A stretch of 64,000 nucleotides of DNA, taken from Bog-950 sp964631835. GTDB taxonomy: Bacteria; Bacteroidota; Bacteroidia; Chitinophagales; LD1. Location of the stretch: positions 46,509 through 110,508 of the forward strand of contig CAZWAD010000012.1 in NCBI GenBank assembly GCA_964631835.1, written 5' to 3'. Made by a program: the position numbers and the translations under genes. The notes under the pieces are model-generated. The model was given only the letters and a program-made list of their open reading frames with translations, was not told the origin of the DNA and searched no databases. This document shows positions 36,104 to 44,597 of the stretch, piece after piece (position 1 is the stretch's first letter; each line of letters begins with the position of its first letter).

Positions 36104-36820
36104 TCAACCGGCAAGTTCTTTTTTGATTCTTTCGTAAGCGTCTTTTATCTGCTGAAACTTAACGCTCAATTTTTTTCTGTCGCTTTCTGAAAGATGCCCG
36201 TTTTTATCTGGGTGGTATTTGAGAACAAGCTTACGGTAAGTATTCCTGATTTCAGTGAGTGTGGCGTCTTTTCGTACTCCGAGGATTTCATACCCTGAAA
36301 TTACTTGCTCCCACTGTTCATTTTTTATTTTCCTGAAATCAACATCGTTTACATTCAGGTACCCGGAGATTTTGAAGATGAAATAATTTTCCCGTTCATT
36401 CAGTTCTCCATCGCTTATGGCAAGATCGAAAAGAAAGCGGATTATCTGAATGCGGGTGGAATGCCTGGCATATATCCTCAACTGGTCACAAACAATATTC
36501 AGGCTGTATTCCTTTTGCAGGCAGTGGTTCAAAACCTGCGCGCGCTTTTCAGATTTACAGGCATCAAAGTGCTCATCAAGAAACTGTCGCACAAACGAAA
36601 CTTCCAGTAGTTGTATTTTGCCGTCAATTTTTATGAGATGAGTTGCAAGAACAATCAGATTGGTTTCAAATTCCGAAATTCCGGATAGGAGATTTTCGGC
36701 TTCTTTCTTACTGTTGTTTCCGTACATGCTTCCTGCCACAAAACCCAGCAAGCCCCCCAAGGGGTTTCCGGTTACCGCCCATCCCAATCCTGCACCAAGC
36801 CACTTTTCGTATTTAGCCAT
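36104..36820 (-). CDS. DjlA-like co-chaperone: TerB and J domains
   Basis: The ATG at 36820 gives 238 residues. An N-terminal glycine-rich hydrophobic segment (WLGAGLGWAVTGNPLGGLLGFVAGSM) resembles the membrane-proximal part of DjlA. A TerB-like helical domain (about 45-160) follows; its acidic segments include HLIKIDGKIQLLEV and FDLAISDGELNERE. The C-terminal J domain (about 170-238) has the HPD tripeptide in KYHPDKNG, which stimulates DnaK ATPase. It is translated seven bases after lgt. The client or role is unknown. Confidence 0.85.
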   Translation of the reverse strand: MAKYEKWLGAGLGWAVTGNPLGGLLGFVAGSMYGNNSKKEAENLLSGISEFETNLIVLATHLIKIDGKIQLLEVSFVRQFLDEHFDACKSEKRAQVLNHCLQKEYSLNIVCDQLRIYARHSTRIQIIRFLFDLAISDGELNERENYFIFKISGYLNVNDVDFRKIKNEQWEQVISGYEILGVRKDATLTEIRNTYRKLVLKYHPDKNGHLSESDRKKLSVKFQQIKDAYERIKKELAG

Positions 36821-36827
36821 TTGCCAT

Positions 36828-37637
36828 TTACTTGTACCGCAGTTTTCCTTTCCATACAAAATAACTAAGAATTATTCCCGCAACGATAAACGGCAGGTTG
36901 AGCATTTGTGTCTTGCTGAGAGTGTTGAAGAATATACTCCCTTCCGGTTCTTTGAAAAATTCAAGAATCAGGCGCACGGCAAACACTACTGTTAGAAAAA
37001 CCGACAGGTAAATGCCTGGCTTTGATTCTTTTACCCGGTTGAAAATAAAAATCATGAATGACTGGAGTAACAGATACGCCAAGCTTTCATACAAAACCAC
37101 AGGATGACGCGGCAAGGTATCAGTGATTTCGTTGGAATTTAAAAAAATAAATGCCCAGGGAACGTCAGCAGGCTTTCCAACTATTTCAGAATTCATCAGG
37201 TTACCCAATCGAATCAGAGAAGCGAGTGTGAGCGAAAAAATAACTCCGTGGTCAATAACCCAGAAAAAACTGAAGTCCTTATTACGCAGACAAAAAAGAT
37301 ACATGCCTAGAAAAGCCCCTGCCACACCGCCATGACTGGCGAGTCCGCCTTTCCAAACAGCGAGTATGTCTTCAGGATGCGCAACAAAATAATCGAGTTG
37401 ATAAAACAGGATATGCGCTAGCCGAGCACCGATAACCCCACAAACAAACACATACTGAATACCAATAGTCAGTTTTTCTTCGTTGCGATTCAGTTTCTGG
37501 AATACATATCTTCCGATAAAGAAAACCGAAAGCAACGCCAACCCCCAGCACACCCCGTACCATTTAATAGAAAAAGTGCCAACTGTTATAAAATCAGGAT
37601 TCGGGTTCCATGGAATGTAAAGAAACGTTTGAAACAT
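36828..37637 (-). CDS. lgt: Prolipoprotein diacylglyceryl transferase
   Basis: The 269-residue inner-membrane enzyme transfers diacylglyceryl from phosphatidylglycerol to lipobox cysteines. Seven helices are predicted. The key motifs are present: H102 in GLASHGGVAGAFLGM, and R143, N146 and E151 in LIRLGNLMNSEIVGKP, the positions essential in E. coli Lgt. FFKEPEG near the C-terminus fits the end motif. It serves the lipoproteins encoded in this window. It forms an operon with the TerB/DnaJ gene. A second, altered paralogue is at 47137-48354. Confidence 0.93.
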   Translation of the reverse strand: MFQTFLYIPWNPNPDFITVGTFSIKWYGVCWGLALLSVFFIGRYVFQKLNRNEEKLTIGIQYVFVCGVIGARLAHILFYQLDYFVAHPEDILAVWKGGLASHGGVAGAFLGMYLFCLRNKDFSFFWVIDHGVIFSLTLASLIRLGNLMNSEIVGKPADVPWAFIFLNSNEITDTLPRHPVVLYESLAYLLLQSFMIFIFNRVKESKPGIYLSVFLTVVFAVRLILEFFKEPEGSIFFNTLSKTQMLNLPFIVAGIILSYFVWKGKLRYK

Positions 37638-37683
37638 AAAGGCAAATATGGTTTGTAAAAGTGAAAAAGTTGAATGTCAATTA

Positions 37684-37869
37684 ATGCCATTCATTGTTAG
37701 CTGTAAAACAGCAGGAGTTAGAAGAGGTAGGCAGAGGGTAGCGAATAAACAGGTTGTTGACTATTTGTTTTTCTTCAGGCTGGGCTTTTAGTTACCATTG
37801 AAAGGTTTTTTACCTACCCAACAAAGTGTGTCCGTGCGTGGCCGGTTCCCTGCCACGCACTATTTTTTT
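37684..37869 (+). ncRNA. Candidate small RNA or small-ORF transcript ending at an orphan terminator
   Basis: A strong terminator (37834-37869) has no annotated plus-strand gene ahead of it, since lgt points away. The preceding 150 bases contain complementary segments (AGGTAGG near 37720 and CCTACC near 37812) and a 36-codon ORF starting at 37684. Either a structured RNA or a tiny protein could be the product. No known RNA family is recognised. Confidence 0.35.
37834..37869 (+). terminator. Orphan intrinsic terminator
   Basis: GTGCGTGGC (37834-37842), a 9-base loop and GCCACGCAC (37852-37860) form a perfect stem followed by TATTTTTTT. Confidence 0.85.
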
Positions 37870-37971
37870 GCAAAACTTGCTTTGTATGAATTGATGCTCA
37901 CCGTGTCGTTCCTATGTACTGTCATAAAAAAGTCTCCAACTTGAGTTTATTTGGTTGATTTTGTTAATAGA

Positions 37972-38463
37972 TTAAGGTTTCAATATATAAGAAGTGAAGT
38001 AGTGCCGATTTGTTAACACTTTCCCTTGACAGTGTATCTTGTTAATAGCTGCACCTTGAGCCAGCATGCTTAATCTTTCAATGATTCGCCCCAGCATTGT
38101 AATGATAGATGCTGTAGTTGCAACGTTTGCACCGATAAATACAATTATACTTTGTGTTATTACAATGTTCGCCCGTACAGTCGCAAGTTCAGATGGTAAA
38201 GCGGTTTTCGGGTAGTGTTTCTGTTCAACCTGCTATAGTGCATTTCAGGAGCCTGCCGAAGCCTCTTTACTCATTACACTCTTCAGCAAAAACTCATGGC
38301 GACATTTCCTTAAACCAGTAAGTAGGCTAATATTCCAGGCACCAAAACCGAAGCAGTTTCTATACTTATCCGTTAAAACAATGCTTTTAATATTTTGTTG
38401 AAAACAAAAAGCTAGTAACGATAAAAAATCATTACGTATTAATTCAGTGCGAACTATAACCAA
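37972..38463 (-). pseudogene. Possible decayed minus-strand coding region
   Basis: A 72-codon frame (38463 to 38245) ends in TGA. After three codons and a second stop (TAG at 38233-38235) the same frame runs 86 sense codons to 37972, including a hydrophobic segment (NIVITQSIIVFIGANVATTA). The continuity of one frame hints at a decayed gene. Amino-acid composition is poor evidence and no family is recognised. Confidence 0.2.
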
Positions 38464-38503
38464 AAACTGAAAAACCTGAATGTTCGGGATCTTTACCTTT
38501 TAG

Positions 38504-39382
38504 TTATCTATTTATCAGGAACTTGCTGGACACCGTATTTCTGGTGAGGTTGTTCTTTAGCATGTACGAGTACAGTCCCTCGGGCAAAGATTTTATATCA
38601 ATAGTTACGGGGCTCTCTTTTAGGATTTTTTCTACAACCAGCTTACCCTCTAGATCGAAAACAGAAAAGATGAATTCAGCTGAGTTACTCAGTTCAACAG
38701 TAATCACATCAATTGCCGGATTTGGATAAATGTGAATTGATTCACCTGCAACCTCATCAACCGAAGATGAGAAATCGAAAGCGAGGTCGTCAACAAACAT
38801 TTGAGTTCCATTGGGTGAATTATTTGCTCCTGAACTGGTAAGAATGGTGATAACCAATGAATCGGGCGCTGCAGGAGAAGAATAATTAAAGTTTGCTGTA
38901 AGCTGAGAATAAGCATTTACTGTATTGCTTACGGTAAATTCAGCAATTCCTACTTCCTCTCTAGTACCTGCGTTCCATCTCCAGAGGATTGCTTCCACCG
39001 AACCGGTATCCACCCCGCTTGGGATATACTTATACCAACCAGTTATTGCTGAAGGACGCTGTGTAAATACCACACCGCCATCAACTGCCTGGGTACTCGG
39101 ATTGATAGTTCCAGTGGCGGCAATACCCGGAGCCACGCCCTGCAGGGGAACTGTTTTCGATTCGAGTTTAATGGCAAAACTGCCACTGTGCTTGTCGGTG
39201 GTTTTGGTAACTGTTTTTACGCCCAAAAAATAAGTAAGTCCGTTTATGGTGCCCCATCCTGCAGGGTCATCGTAATTGGGGTTGTTATTCCAATTCTCAA
39301 AACCGGCATTCGGAATTGCATTCTGCGAATGTGAAAGTAAGAATGCAAAACATGCTGAAATAAGCAACAATTTTCTTTTCAT
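38504..39382 (-). CDS. T9SS-sorted protein with jelly-roll (PCMD-like) domain
   Basis: The ATG at 39382 gives 292 residues with a signal peptide (LLLISACFAFLLSHSQ). Residues about 20-210 form a beta-sandwich with IPNAGFENW, RPSAITGWYKYIPSGVDTG, SLVITILTSSG and MFVDDLAFDF. It is clearly the same module as the N-terminus of the protein at 1916-3901 and similar to carbohydrate-associated PCMD-type domains. The tail (IHIYPNPAIDVITVEL to SKFLINR) is a T9SS sorting domain. Carbohydrate binding on the cell surface is plausible, not shown. It lies downstream of the copper-monooxygenase-like gene on the same strand (30-base gap). Confidence 0.85.
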   Translation of the reverse strand: MKRKLLLISACFAFLLSHSQNAIPNAGFENWNNNPNYDDPAGWGTINGLTYFLGVKTVTKTTDKHSGSFAIKLESKTVPLQGVAPGIAATGTINPSTQAVDGGVVFTQRPSAITGWYKYIPSGVDTGSVEAILWRWNAGTREEVGIAEFTVSNTVNAYSQLTANFNYSSPAAPDSLVITILTSSGANNSPNGTQMFVDDLAFDFSSSVDEVAGESIHIYPNPAIDVITVELSNSAEFIFSVFDLEGKLVVEKILKESPVTIDIKSLPEGLYSYMLKNNLTRNTVSSKFLINR

Positions 39383-39412
39383 AAAGTTCAAATTAAAGTA
39401 GAAGAAAATAAA

Positions 39413-41095
39413 TTATTCAACAATAACCCGTTTTGCAATTGATTTATTGTTTACGGTAAAAGTAACCATGTAAATACCGGGTGGCGTTCCCAGCAAATCA
39501 ATTTCATCAATATAGTTTCCGGTAGTTTTTGTTTCATTGGCAGCCAGGGATATTGTTTTTCCCAGTACATCGGTTAGCCGAACTGATACATTGGAGGCTT
39601 GCTGCAAAATATAATTCAGGTACAACGTACCAAGAACCGGGTTTGGAAAAACGGTGAGATGAATATCTGGCTCATGTGATGGCGCGGGCACTGACGACAA
39701 AAAATTACCATAGATATACTGAAAGCCCATTACCATCATTTCTTCATCGGATGTTAAGCCCCAGAGAACAGGGTCGGGTCCATTGGTATTACGATATTTT
39801 GCTCGGTGAATAAGCCCCAACCGGGGGTCAACTTCCAGCAAAGAATCATCAGGGAAAAATTCGAAAGTAACATCCACACCGGTACGGTAATAGCCCACCA
39901 TAAAGCCCTGCTCATAGCTGTACCAGCCCTCATAAATCTGGTTGGTTGAATCAACGTCCATAGAGCCGCTAGGTTTTCTCTTGAAAACATCATAATCAGT
40001 CCCGTACTTATGTGTATGTGTATATAGCTGCCATATTTTCCACATCCTTGTTTCGGAAGAATCATAGGCTAACTCAGTAAAGGTATGTTCCTGGCCGTCC
40101 TGTGGTATAGAAATAGTGAAAATCGGGAAGTTTCTGATGAGCATATAATTAAGCGCAGTACCTACAGGTTGTGTAAATACATTAATGTAAAGGTCCAGCG
40201 CCATCACCGAATCCATGCTGCTGTTTCTGATGTGTAGATTAAGGTCTAACGGAGTATTCTGGCTCCAGTAGTATGCTGTACCTGCTGGAAGTTGATACTC
40301 CCAAAAGTTAGGCCCTGTGCCGATACCGTCTAAAACATCTGCATGAGAGTCTTGCGATGGTTCAACAATTGAATTTCGCAAACCCTCACGGTAATTATTT
40401 TCACCACCGGGTAAAAACTTGTAAATAACAAAATGGTGAGTGCCTGAGGGCAACATGGTTTCAATGCGCGGAATTTCAATGTCACTGTTCAGTTTTGGTG
40501 TATGCTTGATGAAGTAATAAGTTTCATAATTGGGCTGAATGAATACTTTGCCAACATATATCTGGAACCCTGAACCTGCTGGCGGTGGGTTGTGGTTCGG
40601 GTAAAAGTCATCTATTCCGCCTTCGCGGTAATACTTATTTATCAAGGCCGTATCAACTACATCTCCTGTTTGTGGTGCACCAAACAAAATCCACTGGCGT
40701 ATAAGTTCTATTTCCGGTTTCGATAAGGGGTTTGGTCCTGAAGGCATATCTGCACCTTCGGTTTGCGCCAAGTCCAGATGAATGTTTGATTCATTAAGAC
40801 CGTGAGCAATTTTTCTTAACAGAAAACTTCTGTCCACGTAGCCGGGTTTAATGAGCTTATCGCCTTTTGCTGCTGCTGCGGGATTAAGAGGTGAGGCGTT
40901 CACTAATTGGTTGTACAGAACCGATTCAGAGAGAGAAACGTTAAAAGCCGGATGGCTTCCGCTATGGCAGCCTGACCCTGTGCATTTCATTTGCAATACC
41001 TGACGGACAAGTGCAAATGTACTCTGGGCTTTTGACTGGAAACTCCAAAAGAAAATAAACCCTGAAAGAAGGATTGTATAAAATTTAACCTGCAT
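39413..41095 (-). CDS. T9SS-exported fusion of c-type cytochrome and PHM-type copper monooxygenase-like protein
   Basis: The 560-residue protein has a signal peptide (LLSGFIFFWSFQSKAQ). Residues about 28-145 form a c-type cytochrome-like domain: haem-binding C38-x4-C43-H44 and a possible Met ligand in GADMPSG, then LSKPEIELIRQWILFGA. Residues about 180-470 follow the peptidylglycine monooxygenase (PHM) copper plan: H220-H221 in MLPSGTHHFVIYK, H288 in LNLHIRNSS, H360-T-H362 in LYTHTHKYG, and a Met ligand (M453/454) in TSDEEMMVMGF. These are the CuA and CuB ligand sets. The tail (LTVFPNPVLGTLYLNY to KRVIVE) is a T9SS sorting domain. A surface oxidase or hydroxylase receiving electrons from its own haem is inferred. 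The substrate is unknown. Confidence 0.8.
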   Translation of the reverse strand: MQVKFYTILLSGFIFFWSFQSKAQSTFALVRQVLQMKCTGSGCHSGSHPAFNVSLSESVLYNQLVNASPLNPAAAAKGDKLIKPGYVDRSFLLRKIAHGLNESNIHLDLAQTEGADMPSGPNPLSKPEIELIRQWILFGAPQTGDVVDTALINKYYREGGIDDFYPNHNPPPAGSGFQIYVGKVFIQPNYETYYFIKHTPKLNSDIEIPRIETMLPSGTHHFVIYKFLPGGENNYREGLRNSIVEPSQDSHADVLDGIGTGPNFWEYQLPAGTAYYWSQNTPLDLNLHIRNSSMDSVMALDLYINVFTQPVGTALNYMLIRNFPIFTISIPQDGQEHTFTELAYDSSETRMWKIWQLYTHTHKYGTDYDVFKRKPSGSMDVDSTNQIYEGWYSYEQGFMVGYYRTGVDVTFEFFPDDSLLEVDPRLGLIHRAKYRNTNGPDPVLWGLTSDEEMMVMGFQYIYGNFLSSVPAPSHEPDIHLTVFPNPVLGTLYLNYILQQASNVSVRLTDVLGKTISLAANETKTTGNYIDEIDLLGTPPGIYMVTFTVNNKSIAKRVIVE

Positions 41096-41118
41096 TTTTA
41101 GTTATTTATTTTGGGTGT

Positions 41119-41126
41119 CGAAAGTA
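41119..41126 (-). promoter_or_regulatory. Possible -7 box (TAnnTTCG) for the copper-monooxygenase-like gene
   Basis: The minus strand reads TACTTTCG 23 bases before the ATG at 41095. A -33 element at proper spacing is not evident. Confidence 0.35.
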
Positions 41127-41155
41127 ACAAATTAACCCAATTGACAGATTATTTT

Positions 41156-42010
41156 TTAAGCACTCAGCTCCTTTAATCTTTCTATACGTTTAGGCTCATT
41201 TTTACTTAGCCATATATCATTGCTCAACTCGTCATGTGCAAGCTGAAAATACATCTTGTTTACAGGCTCATTTTTCAGCAGGTGTAGTTCACCAAGTTCC
41301 TCGTAAACATAACCATCTTTTTTATCATTACTCACTAGTTCTTCAAGCAAGCCAAGCTGAATAGTAATGGCTTCGTCAATCCTATTTAAAGCTCGGAGCG
41401 TCCTTGCTACACACCATTTAGCAATGAATGTTTCCGTTTCCTGCTTTTTATCCTGCCTCCATTTTAATGCCCGCAAAAAAATACTGAGCGCTTTTTCATA
41501 CTCGCCTCTGTCAAAATAACTCCATCCAAGGTTGTTATATAGAGAACCCAACCAGCCTTTCGCCCGTTCATTTCCCGACTCTTCTCCATACAATATTGCT
41601 TTTTCGTTCAATGCAGCACTTTCATCAGGCGGAGAAATAATTGCAAGCATGTGTATTGAGTCAATGAAGTAAAAGTCTTCTTTCAAGTTTTTAGAAATAT
41701 CCATCGCATTCCTGAAACATATTTCTGCGTTGCGTTTGTCGCCTGACGAGTTAAACGTTCTTCCCCTTTCCAGAAAATACCGTACATGTTCAATATCAGG
41801 CTCTTCAATAAGTTGTTTTTCTACATTATCAAGAATTTCATGGGCTTCCTTAAACTTCTGCTGTAAACTTTGAGATCTGGCTAGTTGCGTAAGCAGTTGC
41901 AGGTGTGCTGAAAGATTTTTTTCAGGTGATGATTCTTTTAAGACCTCCCTGAATTTGTTTTCAGTTTCAGCCGGGTCGTTATAGTTCCAAAGTTTGTCGA
42001 AGTCTTGCAT
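41156..42010 (-). CDS. Cytoplasmic TPR-repeat protein
   Basis: The ATG at 42010 (in place of the upstream TTG) gives 284 residues without a signal peptide. Repeated helix pairs with TPR spacing cover most of the protein, for example LYNNLGWSYFDRGEYEKALSI and FLERGRTFNSSGDKRNAEIC. No catalytic motif is seen. TPR proteins bind partner proteins, but nothing here identifies the partner. It lies between the cytochrome/copper gene and a terminator and may be transcribed alone. Confidence 0.8.
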   Translation of the reverse strand: MQDFDKLWNYNDPAETENKFREVLKESSPEKNLSAHLQLLTQLARSQSLQQKFKEAHEILDNVEKQLIEEPDIEHVRYFLERGRTFNSSGDKRNAEICFRNAMDISKNLKEDFYFIDSIHMLAIISPPDESAALNEKAILYGEESGNERAKGWLGSLYNNLGWSYFDRGEYEKALSIFLRALKWRQDKKQETETFIAKWCVARTLRALNRIDEAITIQLGLLEELVSNDKKDGYVYEELGELHLLKNEPVNKMYFQLAHDELSNDIWLSKNEPKRIERLKELSA

Positions 42011-42116
42011 AAGCTGTTCCAATTATTATCCGGTCTGCAATTTTATAAATTCAGCTTCAATAAGATATCTACTTAAATTCTGATGATATTTATAAAACAG
42101 TTTCTATCTGTAAAAA

Positions 42117-42150
42117 ACAAAAAACTCCGGAAAACTCCGGAGTTTTTTGT
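42117..42150. terminator. Bidirectional intrinsic terminator after the porE-like gene
   Basis: A perfect 15-bp inverted repeat (42117-42131 and 42136-42150) with a 4-base loop, bounded by A and T runs, lies 18 bases after the OmpA-domain gene's stop. Confidence 0.9.
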
Positions 42151-42168
42151 TTCAATGGTGTTGTTTCT

Positions 42169-44505
42169 TTACAACTCTTTTTTAATTCCGGTAATCTTAA
42201 ATTCGGTTCTGCGGTTGATGGCACGACCGGCAGGGTCGTCTTTTCCATCGGGGCCGGTATTTGGCACTTTCGGGCGGCTCTCGCCATAACCCACTGGCTT
42301 CATTCTTTCTTTACCTATGCCTTTACCTACTAAGTAATTCACGCAGCTTTCAGCACGAGCTTGAGAAAGTTTCATATTGGCAGCATCAGAACCAATGGCA
42401 TCGGTATGAGAACTAAGTTCTATGATGAACGATGGATTCTCTACAAGAATTTGATAAAGAGTATCCAATACAATTTTTGAAGCCTCAGTGAGGGTTGCTT
42501 TGCCAAATTCATAAAGGATATTTTGGAGAGCATAGTCTTTATTGATTTCAAGTTTTACAAGGCTAATATCTTTACGAATAGTGTCCATATTGCCCAGATT
42601 CATGGTGCTCAGATTAGTTACTTTAGTAAAGTATCCCTCTTTACGGGTAATTATTTTAAAGTTTGAATTGCCCTGAATGTCGAAAGCGTAAAAAGGATTG
42701 GAATTCATATAGTAAACAGTTTTCTCAAGCCCGTTAGGATAAATCTGAATGATAGTAACACTTACGTTGAGCAACTTTTCATTACTTCCTTCTTCAGTCA
42801 ATAAGCCCTTAACGGTGTATGTTTCTTTGCGAACATTAAAGTTGTTCTGAATAGTGTCTTCATCCGGCAAGCCAACAGTAGTAACCGCTTCTTCTTTTAC
42901 CTGATAGCCATCCTTTTCCACACCAACAATATAGTCTGTTTCAGGAGCCATTTTGAAGATATAGTACCCGTCTTTATTAGACGAATCAATAGCAACCAGT
43001 TCGCGTGTTCCGTCAGGAAGTTTTTTGTAGAGTTTAAAAGTAGCACCGGTAAGAGGTCCGCCACCGTCCTCGCCTTCTTTAAATACAATTCCCTGAACGG
43101 CAAACTTCCAGTTTTCCCAATGGAAAATATCATCTGACGCAGTTTCAATTCCGTTAAGTGGGGTGCTGCCTTTGCGGTTGGAAGTAAGATAACCTCTTGT
43201 CTGGTCAGGATTTCTTGAATAGTACAAATCATCAGCACCGGTGTTAATAGGAGTACCTACATTAGTCACCTCGCTCCAGCTTAAATCAGCATTTTCGGTA
43301 CTTTTGAAAACATCATAACCACCGAAGCCCGGATGACCGTTTGAACTGAAGTATAGTGTTTTGGTGCTGTCATCGAAGAATGGAGTTAACTCATCGCCAA
43401 AAGTGTTTACCGGTCCTTTTAAAGGCATAGGTCCTTTGTATTCCCCGTTTTGAGTGCGCAGGTAATACCAAATATCCATTCCGCCAGAGCCACCTTCGCG
43501 GTCGGTAGAGAAATAGATAATATCCATTCCGTCATCAGATGTTCTTACGCAAGGCTGGGTAGCCGTATTTTTTTCTTTTGAATTAATCGGGTCGGGCAGG
43601 CGTTCCACATTTGAAAGAACTCCATCGTTACAATCAGCAGAAAATAAATTGCAAAGAGAGCGGTCATCATCCATTTCCAAACACTTGGTGAAATAGAATT
43701 TGGTTCGGGCCTTATTAAACGTTCCGTTGCCAACAATGTATCCTTCTTCATTAATGGCAGGATTGTTAACCGGTTCACCTTTCATCCACTCATTTCCTTG
43801 TTTGCCGCTGCGCATAATCTGGTAAACCCGTTTGGATTTAGGCCCTTCGAAGAAAACCAATGTATCGCCAGTACTGATGGCATCAATTTTCAGCGAGGTG
43901 TAATACAAGCTATTTTCATCGTACAAGAACGGAGCGGCTTCTGTATAAGATTTGTTTACACCGGCACCCGCATTACGGACTTTTACCCGTGCTTTGGGCA
44001 TTGTTTTAGCCAGGTTGCAGCCTTCAATTTCAACCTGTGCCCATTTTTTCAAATTGTCGTTTTCATCTTTAGGAACGTAATTGCTCACAAACCGGTTGAG
44101 GTAAATAAGCGCTTCATCATGCTTGCCGTTGCGATGTAATACCTGCCCGTAGTAATAATCGCCTTTATTGAATAATACACGGGTTTCTTCATCCCATTTT
44201 TTCTGCTTTGTTTTTTCACCGGGCTTCATACTGTAGAACTGGGCAAAGAAAATTTCAGAGTTTTCATAATCGCGAGCCATCAGCAGCGACATTGCCAGCC
44301 AGAAGTTAGCATAACGGCTGGAGGAGTCTTGCCGGACTACATCCTTATAATATTCTGAAGCCGTATAAAAATATGACTCAGCATAAAACCTGTCTGCAAT
44401 TTTCAACTGCACTGCCGGAGTTTTAGAAGGCACGCGGTATTTTTGAGAAAACAAAAGCGAGGTGCTTAAGAGAGCACAAATCGTGAGAATAAAATTCTTC
44501 TTCAT
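42169..44505 (-). CDS. PorE-like TPR / WD40-like propeller / CarboxypepD / OmpA protein
   Basis: This is a 778-residue protein with a signal peptide (FILTICALLSTSLLFSQ). Domains in order are: TPR-like repeats (about 30-165); a PD40/WD40-like beta-propeller (about 180-440, with TEAAPFLYDENSLYYTSL, DIIYFSTDREGGSGGMDIW and TLYFSSNGHPGFGGYDVF); a carboxypeptidase-regulatory-like domain (about 450-630); and a C-terminal OmpA domain (about 665-778, with LSSHTDAIGSDAANMKLSQA and NRRTEFKITG). This is the architecture of PorE, a T9SS accessory protein that contacts peptidoglycan and pairs with PorP. The adjacent upstream gene is PorP/SprF-like, which supports the call. Several such pairs often exist per genome, so this may be a paralogue. 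Confidence 0.85.
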   Translation of the reverse strand: MKKNFILTICALLSTSLLFSQKYRVPSKTPAVQLKIADRFYAESYFYTASEYYKDVVRQDSSSRYANFWLAMSLLMARDYENSEIFFAQFYSMKPGEKTKQKKWDEETRVLFNKGDYYYGQVLHRNGKHDEALIYLNRFVSNYVPKDENDNLKKWAQVEIEGCNLAKTMPKARVKVRNAGAGVNKSYTEAAPFLYDENSLYYTSLKIDAISTGDTLVFFEGPKSKRVYQIMRSGKQGNEWMKGEPVNNPAINEEGYIVGNGTFNKARTKFYFTKCLEMDDDRSLCNLFSADCNDGVLSNVERLPDPINSKEKNTATQPCVRTSDDGMDIIYFSTDREGGSGGMDIWYYLRTQNGEYKGPMPLKGPVNTFGDELTPFFDDSTKTLYFSSNGHPGFGGYDVFKSTENADLSWSEVTNVGTPINTGADDLYYSRNPDQTRGYLTSNRKGSTPLNGIETASDDIFHWENWKFAVQGIVFKEGEDGGGPLTGATFKLYKKLPDGTRELVAIDSSNKDGYYIFKMAPETDYIVGVEKDGYQVKEEAVTTVGLPDEDTIQNNFNVRKETYTVKGLLTEEGSNEKLLNVSVTIIQIYPNGLEKTVYYMNSNPFYAFDIQGNSNFKIITRKEGYFTKVTNLSTMNLGNMDTIRKDISLVKLEINKDYALQNILYEFGKATLTEASKIVLDTLYQILVENPSFIIELSSHTDAIGSDAANMKLSQARAESCVNYLVGKGIGKERMKPVGYGESRPKVPNTGPDGKDDPAGRAINRRTEFKITGIKKEL

Positions 44506-44534
44506 CGTTTGGTTTTTAGGTTTCCGTATTTATC

Positions 44535-44564
44535 AAAAAAAACCTGCCGTGTGTCGCAGGTTTT
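44535..44564 (-). terminator. Intrinsic terminator between the porP-like and porE-like genes
   Basis: On the minus strand AAAACCTGC, an 8-base loop and GCAGGTTTT run into a T tract (44542-44535), 34 bases after the porP-like stop. Full readthrough into porE is therefore not expected. Confidence 0.8.
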
Positions 44565-44597
44565 AATTTTTCAGTAAACAAAACTTCTTACGTTCAA

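Larger units (their letters stand above)
37638..38503. other. 866-base gene-poor stretch
   Basis: No convincing gene is seen. It holds an intrinsic terminator in plus orientation (37834-37869), a 36-codon plus-strand ORF (37684-37791) ahead of it, and on the minus strand one frame with two in-frame stops (38463 to 37972) that may be decayed coding sequence. The remainder is AT-rich without recognised structure. Confidence 0.5.
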
